DNA from: Pokkaliibacter plantistimulans
GTDB taxonomy: Bacteria; Pseudomonadota; Gammaproteobacteria; Pseudomonadales; Balneatricaceae
NCBI RefSeq assembly: GCF_046844695.1
Contig: NZ_CP177354.1
Span: forward strand, 1,798,001 to 1,862,000
Reading direction: 5' to 3'
Length of the DNA: 64,000 nucleotides
The notes below the pieces were generated by a model, which did no database searches, was not told where the DNA came from, and saw only the letters and a list, made by a program, of their open reading frames with translations. The translations under genes and the position numbers were made by a program. Of this stretch, positions 1-8,358 are shown in pieces (position 1 is the first letter of the stretch; every line of letters starts with the position of its first letter).

Positions 1-465
1 GTTGGGAATGGTGATGCCACTCATGCCGTCTTTGGCGGCGAAGGTCTGCACGATGGGATAGGTGCTGCCGTAGCCCGCGGTACTGTCATAGCCCAGAGGG
101 GCGACCACGATATAGCCTTTCTTCTCTGCCAGTTCTGCCAGTTGTCTGGCCATGAACGGCGCATTCTCATCGGCACCGCTCGGGTGCAGCACCACTACCA
201 GAGGGAAGGACACGCTGCCGTTATAGGTACTCGGAACAAACGCACGATAACGGGGGCTTTCGGCGACCTGCTTGGCAGCCTGTTGCTCGGGTGTCAGGGT
301 TTGCTGCCCGGTAGTTACCGTTGTGCGTGTCTCTGCCTTGGCTGGCAGCTCCGTCATCTGGCATTTCAGGTCACAGGTACTGCTGCTTTCTGCAGCGTAA
401 GCGGTGGTGATGCCGGTGGCCATGATTCCCAGTGTCAAAGCCAACAGCGTCGGACGTCTAGACAT
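1..465 (-). CDS. Secreted alpha/beta-hydrolase (esterase/PHB-depolymerase-like), C-terminus cut by window edge
   Basis: Read from the reverse strand this is an open frame of 155 codons that runs off the left edge. The first 24 or so residues form a signal peptide (MSRRPTLLALTLG then a small hydrophobic stretch ending in TAYAAES), so the product is probably exported. The mature part contains a cysteine pair (STCDLKCQM) and then SPRYRAFVPSTYNG, PLVVVLHPSGADEN and GYIVVAPLGYDST. This is the order of strands and the HPSG oxyanion-loop region seen in feruloyl-esterase and PHB-depolymerase-like hydrolases. The catalytic serine lies beyond the edge and is not visible. An AGGAG sits 7-8 bases before the ATG. 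Function is inferred from fold; substrate unknown. Confidence 0.7.
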   Translation of the reverse strand, partial: MSRRPTLLALTLGIMATGITTAYAAESSSTCDLKCQMTELPAKAETRTTVTTGQQTLTPEQQAAKQVAESPRYRAFVPSTYNGSVSFPLVVVLHPSGADENAPFMARQLAELAEKKGYIVVAPLGYDSTAGYGSTYPIVQTFAAKDGMSGITIPN

Positions 466-794
466 AACATTGCTCCTTGCACAGCTTGCAGTGAGTAGGT
501 CGGAGGAGTTGCTCTCATGCAGGGCTCCTGAGCGGACGGCGCATCCTTGTACTACTCGGGCGACCGAATCCAGCGGTACTACTACTCACCGGCGTTGTCG
601 AAAAAGACGCTGCCATATACGGACAGCCTTTGCTGACGTGTGTCGGCTCTGTTAACAGGCTGACCGACACAACCGCAGGTGAGTATTAGATGGGGAGCAA
701 GTATAGACGGCTCAAGCTGATGCAACAGCTCGGCACAAAACGTTGGGAGTGGAAAAGGTCCGCTGCGCAATGTGGCAGCGGTATTACCCGCTGC
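466..794. other. Gene-free stretch upstream of the esterase-like gene
   Basis: No convincing gene is seen on either strand; the frames here are short and lack ribosome binding sites. An imperfect inverted repeat (GTGTCGG near 642 and CCGACAC near 663) could be a transcript end or an operator. Nothing else stands out. Confidence 0.5.
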
Positions 795-1244
795 TTACTT
801 GACCTGTTGTGCCAGATAACGATCCAGCGCATTGGCAAACTGCTGACGGTCGTTGGCATTCAGCGTTGCTGGCCCGCCAGTGTGGATACCGCTGGAGCGC
901 AGGGTTTCCATAAAGTCACGCATATTCACCCGGGCGCGGACATTTTCTTTGGTATACAACTCGCCGCGGGGGTTGAGTGCCAGTGCCCCCTTATCAATGA
1001 CTTCTGCCGCCAGGGGCAGGTCAGCGGTAATCACCAGATCGCCTTTTTCCACTCGCTGGACAATTTCATGGTCGGCAACGTCAAACCCAGCGGCGACCTG
1101 AATGGCTCGAATAAAGCGCGAACCGGGAACACGCAGAGGCTGGTTGGCAACCAGTGTAGTTTGCACCTGCTTGCGCTCAGCGGCACGAAACAGGATTTCC
1201 TTGATGACATTGGGGCAGGCGTCGGCGTCAACCCAGATAGCCAT
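795..1244 (-). CDS. yaiI: UPF0178 (YaiI/YqxD) family protein
   Basis: A 149-residue protein beginning MAIWVDADACPN, with GDLVITADLPLA, NPRGELYT and SGIHTGGPA, which are the conserved blocks of the UPF0178/DUF188 family. The acidic pairs (DAD near the start, TADLPL in the middle) give it a PIN-like appearance. The biochemical role of the family is not established. Length matches the family (about 150 residues). A GAGGT ribosome site precedes the ATG. It appears to be transcribed alone. Confidence 0.9.
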   Translation of the reverse strand: MAIWVDADACPNVIKEILFRAAERKQVQTTLVANQPLRVPGSRFIRAIQVAAGFDVADHEIVQRVEKGDLVITADLPLAAEVIDKGALALNPRGELYTKENVRARVNMRDFMETLRSSGIHTGGPATLNANDRQQFANALDRYLAQQVK

Positions 1245-1552
1245 TGGCAGACCTCGATAGAACCAGGATCAGGAATGTACTCAGGTTTTTCAGCGGCCTG
1301 CTGGCTCGCGAAAGGGTGAATACATTCTGAACGGTGTTAAACAGGGCATTCAGGGTAGCGGATTTGCTGTCCGGCTGCATGGTCAAACTGCGATGGATGC
1401 TGAGCTGAAGGTGTTTGCTGACCGCATGGTCAAAAAGTGCTTGGTGCTGCGCGGCACCTTGGTTAATCTGGCTGACCCGCCAGCCTGTGCTGGCTGCTAT
1501 AAATTAAGCATGACAGTCCGTCAGGATTGCCAATCAAGCTATAGGAGTGCCA
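1245..1552. other. Divergent intergenic region between yaiI and cdd
   Basis: About 300 bases without a supported gene. A TATAAA at 1498-1503 could be a -10 element for cdd, but I see no good -35 at the right distance. Open frames here lack start signals. Confidence 0.4.
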
Positions 1553-1975
1553 ATGAAGCCTTCCACCGATCCCCAGTTGCTGGCACAGATGAAGGCCGTA
1601 GCCAAGGCGGCTGCCAGCCGGGCCTATATTCCCTACAGTCACTTTCCTGTCGGGGCGGCGTTGTTGCTGGCAGATGGCCAGATCGTGCCGGGCTGCAATG
1701 TGGAGAATATCTCCTACGGCCTGGGTAACTGTGCCGAGCGTACGGCGATTTTCAGTGCCATTGCCCAGGGACATGCCCACGCTGAGTTTGTCTCCATGCT
1801 GATTTATATGCCGGGCGATACGCTCTATTCACCCTGCGGTGCCTGCCGACAGGTCATGGTGGAGTTCTTCCCCGAAGAGCGTGAAGTGATTGCTACCTGT
1901 GACAGCGATGCCATTCAGGTATGGACCATGGCTGAGTTGTTGCCTGCCAGCTTCAGTAGTTTTACTGCACCCTGA
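1553..1975 (+). CDS. cdd: Cytidine deaminase
   Basis: This small homotetrameric-type deaminase converts cytidine or deoxycytidine to uridine forms in pyrimidine salvage. The zinc and proton-shuttle motifs are complete: CNVENISYGLGNCAERTA (Cys-Ala-Glu, with glutamate as proton shuttle) and SPCGACRQVM (PCxxC). Length of 140 residues matches the short family rather than the 290-residue enterobacterial form. I choose the ATG at 1553 because AGGAG at 1543-1547 is correctly spaced; a GTG six bases upstream overlaps that site. A terminator hairpin follows. Confidence 0.93.
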   Translation: MKPSTDPQLLAQMKAVAKAAASRAYIPYSHFPVGAALLLADGQIVPGCNVENISYGLGNCAERTAIFSAIAQGHAHAEFVSMLIYMPGDTLYSPCGACRQVMVEFFPEEREVIATCDSDAIQVWTMAELLPASFSSFTAP

Positions 1976-1979
1976 TCAA

Positions 1980-2013
1980 AAAAAGGTGACGAGAAGCCCG
2001 CTAGGCGGGCTTC
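1980..2013 (-). terminator. Hairpin between cdd and the DUF3530 gene, convergent
   Basis: GAAGCCCGC (1993-2001) pairs with GCGGGCTTC (2005-2013). Read leftward the stem is followed within ten bases by a run of seven Ts, so it should end the leftward gene whose stop codon overlaps the stem. It may also serve cdd. Confidence 0.7.
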
Positions 2014-3154
2014 AGCTGGCCTGTCTGGGGCGCGGATCGACAGGTTGCTCCTGCTGACGGGTTTTCAGCCAGCCTCTGACCCGCTGTACCAGAAACTCCC
2101 AGTCTTCCGCCGGATTGCCAGGGCGCGGTTGCAGGCGAATCTGCTCGAAGGCCAGTTTGCCGTAGCGACGGGCATTGTCGCGGCGCATCTTGGCTTGCAG
2201 GTTATTGCGATCCCCGTGATAGAGATCGAGCACAGGGGCGTCCAGCCCGGCCAGCGTAGCCATGATATCGATCTTGTCGGTCTCGCCCGGATCACGCACA
2301 TCGATCATCACCAGCGTAGACTGGTTATCTCCCTTCCCGGCCAGATAGCGGGCGGCCTGTGCAGCCCCGGTGCCGATGCCCACGACAACAATCTTTTCTG
2401 CCCCCTGGGCGCGCAGATAGTCCTCTGCTTTCTGGATACGCTGATTGATCACTTCAACATAGTTCGGCTTGGGCTTTTCTTCCGTTACCGCTGGCGCTGC
2501 GGGGGCCGCAGGTGCCGCCTGCTCGGGCAGTGGCGTCGCGGCCGCTGGCTGTTCAGCCGGTTTGGATTCTGCCGGTGTAGCCTGACCTGCCTGGCTCTGT
2601 TCGGCCTGCTTTTTCAGCTCATCGACTGTGCTCAGGACGGGCATGGTGCGTTCCGGAATCACCATGTCAGGCACCGGCGGGATGGCAATACTGAGGCTGT
2701 CCCAGCCGTAATCGGGTAAGCGCAGACGCAGGGTGTGAATCGGGCCGGGCCAGTCAGGATGGGTGCCGTCATCAGGCACGACAATGATTCCGCCCGACAG
2801 CAGGGCCGTGTTGTGAGCAACAAACAGACCTAGATACTGATCCGGCGCTTCACCGAGGGTCAGCACCTGCGTGGGAGGATGCTCCTGCTTGGCCAGCGCG
2901 GCGATCTGTTCCGTCACCGGGTCCAGCATCACCCGCTGAGCAGGAGCCTGATCGGCAGCAGGAGCACTCCCGCCACTCTGACCATTGGCATCTATTGCAG
3001 GCGGCGTGGTGCTGGCGGGATCGCTAGCCGGTGTGCCTGCCGATTCAGCTCTGACCAGTGCGGACCCTAACACCAGAGAAAGCAGGATTGCGCCTGCACC
3101 CCCCAGGCTTTTGACGTACAATGACGCCCTGTTCAGCCAGGCTGCCGGCAGCAT
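2012..3154 (-). CDS. DUF3530 family protein, probably envelope-associated alpha/beta-hydrolase fold
   Basis: The conserved middle part reads ALLSGGIIVVPDDGTHPDWPGPI and LRLRLPDYGWDSLSIAIP, the signature of DUF3530. Later IVVVGIGTGAAQAARYL occupies the place of a nucleophile elbow but has threonine rather than serine, so hydrolase activity is doubtful. The N-terminus has a hydrophobic segment (GAILLSLVLGSALVRAES) typical of a signal peptide or anchor. Residues about 180-230 form a low-complexity Ala/Pro/Gln/Glu linker. The frame stays open upstream to 3334, overlapping rpe; I prefer the ATG at 3154, but a TTG near 3129 is also possible and neither has a strong ribosome site. Function unknown. 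Confidence 0.75.
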   Translation of the reverse strand: MLPAAWLNRASLYVKSLGGAGAILLSLVLGSALVRAESAGTPASDPASTTPPAIDANGQSGGSAPAADQAPAQRVMLDPVTEQIAALAKQEHPPTQVLTLGEAPDQYLGLFVAHNTALLSGGIIVVPDDGTHPDWPGPIHTLRLRLPDYGWDSLSIAIPPVPDMVIPERTMPVLSTVDELKKQAEQSQAGQATPAESKPAEQPAAATPLPEQAAPAAPAAPAVTEEKPKPNYVEVINQRIQKAEDYLRAQGAEKIVVVGIGTGAAQAARYLAGKGDNQSTLVMIDVRDPGETDKIDIMATLAGLDAPVLDLYHGDRNNLQAKMRRDNARRYGKLAFEQIRLQPRPGNPAEDWEFLVQRVRGWLKTRQQEQPVDPRPRQAS

Positions 3155-3332
3155 TGCCGGAGTTGTGTTGCGGGCATGGCGTTCGGCGCGTAGACCAGCC
3201 TCCACCTCTACCGTGGCGGTCGGTTGGGTGTTGAGCGCAGCGCAAGTGCGACCGGAGTCTGAGGTATTACCGGCCAGGCGCCGAACATCTGATTTTTGCC
3301 AACGAGTCTGAGAAAGAGTGGAACGCCTTACC

Positions 3333-4010
3333 ATGACTGACTACCTGATTGCGCCATCGATTCTCTCTGCTGATTTTGCCCGTCTGGGGGAAGAAGTGGA
3401 TGCTGTACTGGCTGCGGGAGCGGATATCGTTCACTTCGACGTGATGGACAACCACTACGTGCCTAACCTTACCATCGGACCCATGGTGTGCAAGGCTTTG
3501 CGCAACTATGGCATCACCGCGCCCATCGATGCGCATCTGATGGTGAAGCCGGTTGATCGCATCATCGGCGACTTTATCGAAGCGGGCGCTACCTATATCA
3601 CTTTCCACCCTGAAGCCTCCGAGCATATCGACCGCTCCCTGCAGCTGATCCGCGATGGTGGCTGCAAATCAGGTCTGGTGTTCAACCCGGCCACGCCTCT
3701 GCATGTGCTTGAACATGTGCTGGATAAGGTCGACATGATCCTGCTGATGTCGGTCAACCCGGGCTTTGGCGGGCAGAAATTCATTCCCGGTACCCTCAGT
3801 AAGCTGCGTCAGGCACGCCAGCTGATTGATGCATCAGGGCTGCCCATCCGTCTGGAAATTGATGGCGGTGTAGGCGTGGCCAACATCGGCGAGATTGCCG
3901 CGGCAGGAGCGGATACCTTTGTTGCCGGTTCAGCCATCTTCAATAGCCCTGATTACAAGGCCACTATTGATGCCATGCGTCTGGAGCTGGCCAAACAGCA
4001 AGCCGTGTAA
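3333..4010 (+). CDS. rpe: Ribulose-phosphate 3-epimerase
   Basis: Interconverts ribulose 5-phosphate and xylulose 5-phosphate in the pentose-phosphate pathway. The sequence follows the family along its whole length: YLIAPSILSADFARLGEE, VHFDVMDNHYVPNLTIGP, DAHLMVKPVDRII, MSVNPGFGGQKFIP and LEIDGGVGVANI, with the metal-binding His/Asp pairs present. I choose the ATG at 3333 because the family begins directly with this strand; an in-frame GTG at 3318 is less likely. It is the first gene of the rpe-gph-trpGDC block common in Pseudomonas-like gammaproteobacteria. Confidence 0.96.
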   Translation: MTDYLIAPSILSADFARLGEEVDAVLAAGADIVHFDVMDNHYVPNLTIGPMVCKALRNYGITAPIDAHLMVKPVDRIIGDFIEAGATYITFHPEASEHIDRSLQLIRDGGCKSGLVFNPATPLHVLEHVLDKVDMILLMSVNPGFGGQKFIPGTLSKLRQARQLIDASGLPIRLEIDGGVGVANIGEIAAAGADTFVAGSAIFNSPDYKATIDAMRLELAKQQAV

Positions 4011-4228
4011 CCGAATCCCTGTCCATGGTCTGCCGGGCGTCGGCGCAGATAACGGTGAATAGACCCTGACGCCCTGCGAACAATTCAATGCTGCTGTGAT
4101 TGCGCTGCACGGTGGTGATTACGCTGTGCAGAAGGCAGCATTGCCTGAGCTGGATGCTTACCTGTCAGCCACGTGCCGTCAGCACCTGCGGTCGTGGCGT
4201 CGTTGCCGAGGTGTGAGGATCAAGGATC

Positions 4229-4915
4229 ATGATTGCCCAGTTGTTTCCGGTCACTGCCTGCCGTGCGGTTCTGTTTGATCTCGATGGCACGCTGGTAGAC
4301 TCAGTACCTGATCTGGCGGCGGCCGTGGACGGCATGCTGCGTCAGTTGCAACTGCCTGAGGCGGGTGAGAGTCAGGTACGCAATTGGGTGGGTAATGGCA
4401 TGGTCAATCTGATCCAGCGCGCCCTCACCGGCGATATTCACTTTGCTCCTGATCACCCCGCATTGCAGCGTTTTGATGAGGCGCTGCCGCTGTTCCAGAG
4501 CAGCTACGATGCCAGCAATGGCCAGTTCAGCCGCCTCTATGAGGGCGTTGCTGTCGGCCTGCGAGCGCTGCAGCAACAGGGGCTGCGACTGGCCGTCGTT
4601 ACCAACAAACCTGAGCGCTTCACTCTGCCGTTGCTGGAACAACTGGGCATCGCTGACTGCTTTAGCGTGATTATTGGCGGCGATACCCTGCCACAACGCA
4701 AGCCTGATCCTGCCCCCTTGCTGGAAGCTGCCCGCCGACTGCAGGTGGAGCCTGCCGCCTGCCTGATGGTGGGGGATTCCCGTCATGATATTGAAGCTGC
4801 CCGCAATGCCGGTATGAAAGTGGTCGCGGTGCCTTACGGCTATAACCACGGTGATGACATCAGCCTGAGCCAGCCGGATCAACTGGTCAGCCGCATTGAT
4901 CAGCTGGTGGCCTGA
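4229..4915 (+). CDS. gph: Phosphoglycolate phosphatase (HAD superfamily)
   Basis: HAD-family phosphatase, 228 residues. Motif I is VLFDLDGTLVDS, motif II is VVTNK, and motif III/IV is the lysine of RKPDPAPLL plus MVGDSRHDIEAA. The cap region matches phosphoglycolate phosphatases, which remove 2-phosphoglycolate formed during repair of oxidised DNA ends. It lies 218 bases after rpe; the space between contains no gene I can support. The start is the ATG at 4229 preceded by AAGGATC. Confidence 0.93.
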   Translation: MIAQLFPVTACRAVLFDLDGTLVDSVPDLAAAVDGMLRQLQLPEAGESQVRNWVGNGMVNLIQRALTGDIHFAPDHPALQRFDEALPLFQSSYDASNGQFSRLYEGVAVGLRALQQQGLRLAVVTNKPERFTLPLLEQLGIADCFSVIIGGDTLPQRKPDPAPLLEAARRLQVEPAACLMVGDSRHDIEAARNAGMKVVAVPYGYNHGDDISLSQPDQLVSRIDQLVA

Positions 4916-5185
4916 TGTCAGCGCCTCCTTAGCGTTATGTCGTGTTGCCCTGCGCGCAGTGCTGATATAGCCTTGAGGCCTTTGTTTTCAAGGCCTCGCG
5001 AACCTGAAGTTATATCGAATCAGGTTATATCGACATAACCGTTGTCGTGTTCCTGTCTGGTTAACAGGCGAGGTGAACGGTGGATAGTCAGAGCGTGAAC
5101 ACGTTCTTAGCAATAACGACTGTGGATACTCAACAGCAACGGCTGTAGATCGTAAGCAGTAACGAGTTGGCTGGTCGGATTTGCC
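4916..5185 (+). promoter_or_regulatory. Leader/spacer upstream of trpG where trpE is usually found
   Basis: No gene is seen here. An inverted repeat GAGGCC (4975-4980) and GGCCTC (4992-4997) and another, GGTTAT (5023-5028) with ATAACC (5035-5040), could act as terminator or operator structures. I looked for a Trp-rich leader peptide typical of attenuation and found none. In many relatives trpE occupies this place between gph and trpG. Confidence 0.4.
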
Positions 5186-5764
5186 ATGATTTTGATGATT
5201 GATAACTACGACTCCTTCACCTACAACCTGGTGCAGTATTTGGGGGAGCTGGGAGCCGAAGTGAAGGTGGCGCGCAATGACGCCATCAGCATCGCCGAGA
5301 TTGAGGCCATGGCACCAGACCAGCTGATGATTTCCCCCGGCCCCTGTACCCCTAATGAAGCAGGTATCTCCCTCGAAGCCATTCGTTACTTCGCCGGCCG
5401 TCTTCCTGTGCTGGGCGTGTGTCTGGGGCACCAGAGCATTGGCCAGGTGTTTGGCGGTCAGGTCATTCGTGCCGGTCAGGTTATGCATGGCAAGACCTCA
5501 CCGGTGCATCATCACCATCTGGGCGTGTTTGCCGGGCTCAGTAATCCGCTGCGCTGCACTCGTTATCATTCTCTGGTGATCGACAAGCACAGCTTGCCCG
5601 ATTGTCTGGAGGTGACCGCCTGGACTGAACTGCCGGACGGTCAGATGGAAGAAATTATGGGTGTTCGCCATAAACAGCTGGACGTCGAGGGGGTACAATT
5701 CCATCCCGAGTCCATCATGACTGAACAGGGCCATGCACTGTTGGCCAACTTTCTGAAGCGTTGA
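5186..5764 (+). CDS. trpG: Anthranilate synthase glutamine amidotransferase component (TrpG, possibly also PabA)
   Basis: Class I glutamine amidotransferase, 192 residues, supplying ammonia to TrpE for anthranilate synthesis. The catalytic triad is visible: Cys in GVCLGHQSIGQ, and His and Glu in VQFHPESIMTEQG. The start MILMIDNYDSFTYNLVQ is typical. In related bacteria the same subunit also serves aminodeoxychorismate synthase for folate; that dual role is inferred. The gene runs directly into trpD, with a gap of 11 bases. Confidence 0.95.
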   Translation: MILMIDNYDSFTYNLVQYLGELGAEVKVARNDAISIAEIEAMAPDQLMISPGPCTPNEAGISLEAIRYFAGRLPVLGVCLGHQSIGQVFGGQVIRAGQVMHGKTSPVHHHHLGVFAGLSNPLRCTRYHSLVIDKHSLPDCLEVTAWTELPDGQMEEIMGVRHKQLDVEGVQFHPESIMTEQGHALLANFLKR

Positions 5765-5775
5765 GAGGCCCCGCC

Positions 5776-6801
5776 ATGAATATGCAGCAAGCCATCCGTC
5801 TGGTGATGGACAAACAGGACTTTACCACCGAGCAGATGCAGGAGCTGATGGCTCTGATCATGACCGGTGAGGCGACCCACGCACAGATTGGTGGCTTCCT
5901 GGTGGGGTTGAGCATGAAAGGGGAAACGGTGGGAGAGATTGCCGGTGCCGCCATGACCATGCGCAGTCTGGCCACTCAGGTCCATGTTGAAGGGCCGCAC
6001 CTGATCGATACCTGCGGTACCGGTGGCGACGGCGCCCATATCTTCAACGTATCCACGGCCAGTTCTTTTGTTGTTGCTGCTGCCGGTGGCAAGGTCGCCA
6101 AGCATGGTAACCGTGCAGCCTCCTCTTCCAGTGGCAGTGCCGACGTACTGGAGGCCGCTGGCCTCAATCTGGCGCTGCGCCCTGAGCAGGTGGTGGAGTG
6201 CATCGACAAACTGGGTGTGGGCTTTATGTTTGCCCCCGCTCACCACAGCGCCATGAAGCATGCCATTGGCCCGCGCCGGGAAATGGGCGTGCGTACCATC
6301 TTCAATTTGCTCGGCCCCTTGACCAATCCGGCACTTACCCCCAATCAGGTGTTGGGCGTGTTCAGCCATCGCTGGTTGCGCCCTATGGCTGAAGTGCTGA
6401 AGCAGTTGGGTTCCAGTCACGTGCTGGTGGTGCATGCTGCCGATGGTCTGGATGAAATCAGCGTGGCTTCCGATACCTTCGTCGCTGAACTGCGCGATGG
6501 TGAGGTGTTCGAGTACCAGATTCGCCCGGAGCAGTTTGGAATTGCCCGCAGTCCGCTGAATGAGCTGGCGGTAGATAATCCACAGGCCAGTCTGGCACTG
6601 GTGAAAGCTGCGCTGGCAGGCGAGGGTGGCAGTGCCACCGATATCGTGCGTCTTAATGCTGGCGCCGCTATTTATGCCGCCGATCTGGTTGACAGCCTGC
6701 AGGCCGGTATCGACAAGGCCACCGATGTGATCGCCAGCGGTGCCGCGCTGGCCAAGCTGGAAGAGTTAGCAAAATTCAGTCAGTCCCTGGCAGGGAAATA
6801 A
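5776..6801 (+). CDS. trpD: Anthranilate phosphoribosyltransferase
   Basis: Transfers phosphoribosyl from PRPP to anthranilate, the second step of the tryptophan branch. DTCGTGGDGAHIFNVST is the PRPP-binding loop, KHGNRAASSSSGSAD the anthranilate/phosphate region, and FAPAHHSAMKH and RTIFNLLGPLTNP are further family blocks. 341 residues, a normal length. I start at the ATG at 5776, with GAGAGG nine bases upstream, rather than at a TTG at 5761 that would overlap trpG. Confidence 0.96.
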   Translation: MNMQQAIRLVMDKQDFTTEQMQELMALIMTGEATHAQIGGFLVGLSMKGETVGEIAGAAMTMRSLATQVHVEGPHLIDTCGTGGDGAHIFNVSTASSFVVAAAGGKVAKHGNRAASSSSGSADVLEAAGLNLALRPEQVVECIDKLGVGFMFAPAHHSAMKHAIGPRREMGVRTIFNLLGPLTNPALTPNQVLGVFSHRWLRPMAEVLKQLGSSHVLVVHAADGLDEISVASDTFVAELRDGEVFEYQIRPEQFGIARSPLNELAVDNPQASLALVKAALAGEGGSATDIVRLNAGAAIYAADLVDSLQAGIDKATDVIASGAALAKLEELAKFSQSLAGK

Positions 6802-6867
6802 TGACGTGCCCTTGTGCTGTTGAGGCCGAGGCCCGGCACAAGGTTGATGTCAGTAGGAGAAAGATTA

Positions 6868-7668
6868 ATGAGTAGTTGTGCCCCCACCGTCCTGCGCCGC
6901 ATTCTCAACCGCAAAGCTGAAGAAGTGGCCGAGCGCAGCCGCTCGGTCTCCATCGCTGATCTGGAAACCATGGCCCGTGAGCAGTCGGCTCCGCGTGGTT
7001 TTCACGCCAGCATGCAGGCGCGGATTGCCAAGGGCGATCCTGCGGTGATTGCCGAGGTGAAGAAAGCCTCTCCCAGCAAGGGTCTGCTGCGTGCTGATTT
7101 TGATCCTGTGGCCATTGCACAGTCTTACGAAAAAGGTGGCGCCGCCTGTCTGTCGGTGCTGACCGACCGTGATTTTTTTCAGGGTCATGAGGACTATCTG
7201 AAAGCCGCTCGTGGTGCTTGCAGCCTGCCGGTGATTCGCAAGGATTTCCTGATGGACCCGTACCACATCACCGAAGCTCGTGCTATTGGCGCGGATTGCG
7301 TGCTGCTGATTGTCGCGGCTCTGGAGTTCAGTCTGATGCGTGATCTGCATGATCAGGCTCGTGATCTGGGCATGGATGTGCTGGTCGAGGTGCACGACGA
7401 GGTTGAGCTTGAACAGGCATTGCAGCTGAGCACGCCACTGCTGGGTATCAACAACCGCAACCTGCATACCTTTGAAGTCAGTCTGGACAATACCTATCGC
7501 CTGCTGGCAGAGATTCCGGCGGACAAGCTGGTGATTACCGAGAGCGGTATTCATAGTCGCGAAGATGTGGTCGCCATGCGCGAGCATGATGTACATGCCT
7601 TCCTGGTCGGTGAAGCCTTTATGCGGGCAACGGAACCAGGTGAGCAGCTGCGGTCACTGTTCTTTTAA
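6868..7668 (+). CDS. trpC: Indole-3-glycerol-phosphate synthase
   Basis: Closes the indole ring from CdRP. Family motifs along the barrel: VIAEVKKASPSKG (catalytic Lys/Glu region), CLSVLTDRDFFQG, LPVIRKDFLMDPYH, LLGINNRNLHTFEV and ITESGIHSREDV. 266 residues, monofunctional (no TrpF domain). The ATG at 6868 follows AGGAGA at good spacing; the longer frame upstream has no ribosome site. Last gene of the trpGDC unit; the trpF, trpB and trpA genes are not in this window. Confidence 0.96.
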   Translation: MSSCAPTVLRRILNRKAEEVAERSRSVSIADLETMAREQSAPRGFHASMQARIAKGDPAVIAEVKKASPSKGLLRADFDPVAIAQSYEKGGAACLSVLTDRDFFQGHEDYLKAARGACSLPVIRKDFLMDPYHITEARAIGADCVLLIVAALEFSLMRDLHDQARDLGMDVLVEVHDEVELEQALQLSTPLLGINNRNLHTFEVSLDNTYRLLAEIPADKLVITESGIHSREDVVAMREHDVHAFLVGEAFMRATEPGEQLRSLFF

Positions 7669-7792
7669 GCGCGTCCTTGACAGTGAGCAGTATCTGAAAT
7701 TGCCCCCCCGGGCTCTCGGCACCGCCTGTTGCTGTGCTGGCGGTGAGCCAGGGGCACAACGCTTTACCCTTTGAGTGCTTTTAGGAGTCGAA

Positions 7793-8212
7793 ATGAAATC
7801 GGTGGTGAAATGGCAAGGTAAGGTTCACTTTGTCGCAGAGACCGATAGTGGTCACCAGATCAATATTGATGGTGCACCTTCTATCGGTGGAGAAAACAAG
7901 GGTGCACGCCCGATGGAGCTGATTCTGGCAGGTCTGGGTGGATGCTCATCCATCGATGTCGTCACCATGCTGCAGAAATCGCGTCAGGACGTGACTGACT
8001 GCCGCGTTGAGATTGCAGCGGAACGTGCTGATGCAGTGCCGGCAGTGTTTACCAAAATCAATATGCACTTTGTGGTCACCGGCCGTGGCCTGAAGGAGTC
8101 TCACGTCAAACGCGCGGTGTCGCTGTCAGCAGAGAAATACTGCTCAGTGTCGATCATGCTGAGCAATGGCGATGTGGAAATTACCCACAGCCATGAAATT
8201 ATCGAAGCCTGA
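7793..8212 (+). CDS. OsmC family protein (YhfA-like)
   Basis: 139 residues with the OsmC/Ohr fold pattern: RPMELILAGLGGCSSIDVVTML, containing the first cysteine of the family, and later SLSAEKYCSVSIML with the second. These two cysteines form the peroxide-reducing pair in Ohr/OsmC enzymes; YhfA-type members have uncertain substrates. TAGGAG precedes the ATG at 7793. In Pseudomonas a crp/vfr gene lies between trpC and this family; here it is absent. Confidence 0.88.
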   Translation: MKSVVKWQGKVHFVAETDSGHQINIDGAPSIGGENKGARPMELILAGLGGCSSIDVVTMLQKSRQDVTDCRVEIAAERADAVPAVFTKINMHFVVTGRGLKESHVKRAVSLSAEKYCSVSIMLSNGDVEITHSHEIIEA

Positions 8213-8225
8213 GAGAGTTAACCCT

Positions 8226-8306
8226 CTCTGCGCTGACGCTATTCTCTCTGCACTGACGCTACTCACTCTGCGCTAACGCTGATTGTCTCTGCGCTGCAGA
8301 TGCTCA
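8226..8306. repeat. Four imperfect tandem copies of a 20-21 bp unit
   Basis: Units beginning CTCTGCGCTGACGCT occur at 8226, 8246, 8266 and 8287, with one to several differences each, just after the osmC-like gene and before the terminator. No reading frame uses them. Confidence 0.75.
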
Positions 8307-8310
8307 GTAA

Positions 8311-8346
8311 CAACAACGCCCCGCTGGTCGGGGCGTTGTTGTTTCT
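8311..8346. terminator. Strong bidirectional terminator
   Basis: A 13-bp perfect stem, CAACAACGCCCCG (8311-8323) with CGGGGCGTTGTTG (8329-8341) and a 5-base loop, is followed by TTTCTT. It lies between convergent genes (OsmC-like and MFS). Confidence 0.88.
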
Positions 8347-8358
8347 TCAGTCCGGACG

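Noticed and set aside
4096..4278. 60-codon frame between rpe and gph
   Set aside because: No start signal or similarity to a known small protein; overlaps gph.
4916..5185. Tryptophan attenuator before trpG
   Set aside because: No leader peptide with adjacent Trp codons and no alternative hairpins ending in a T-run.
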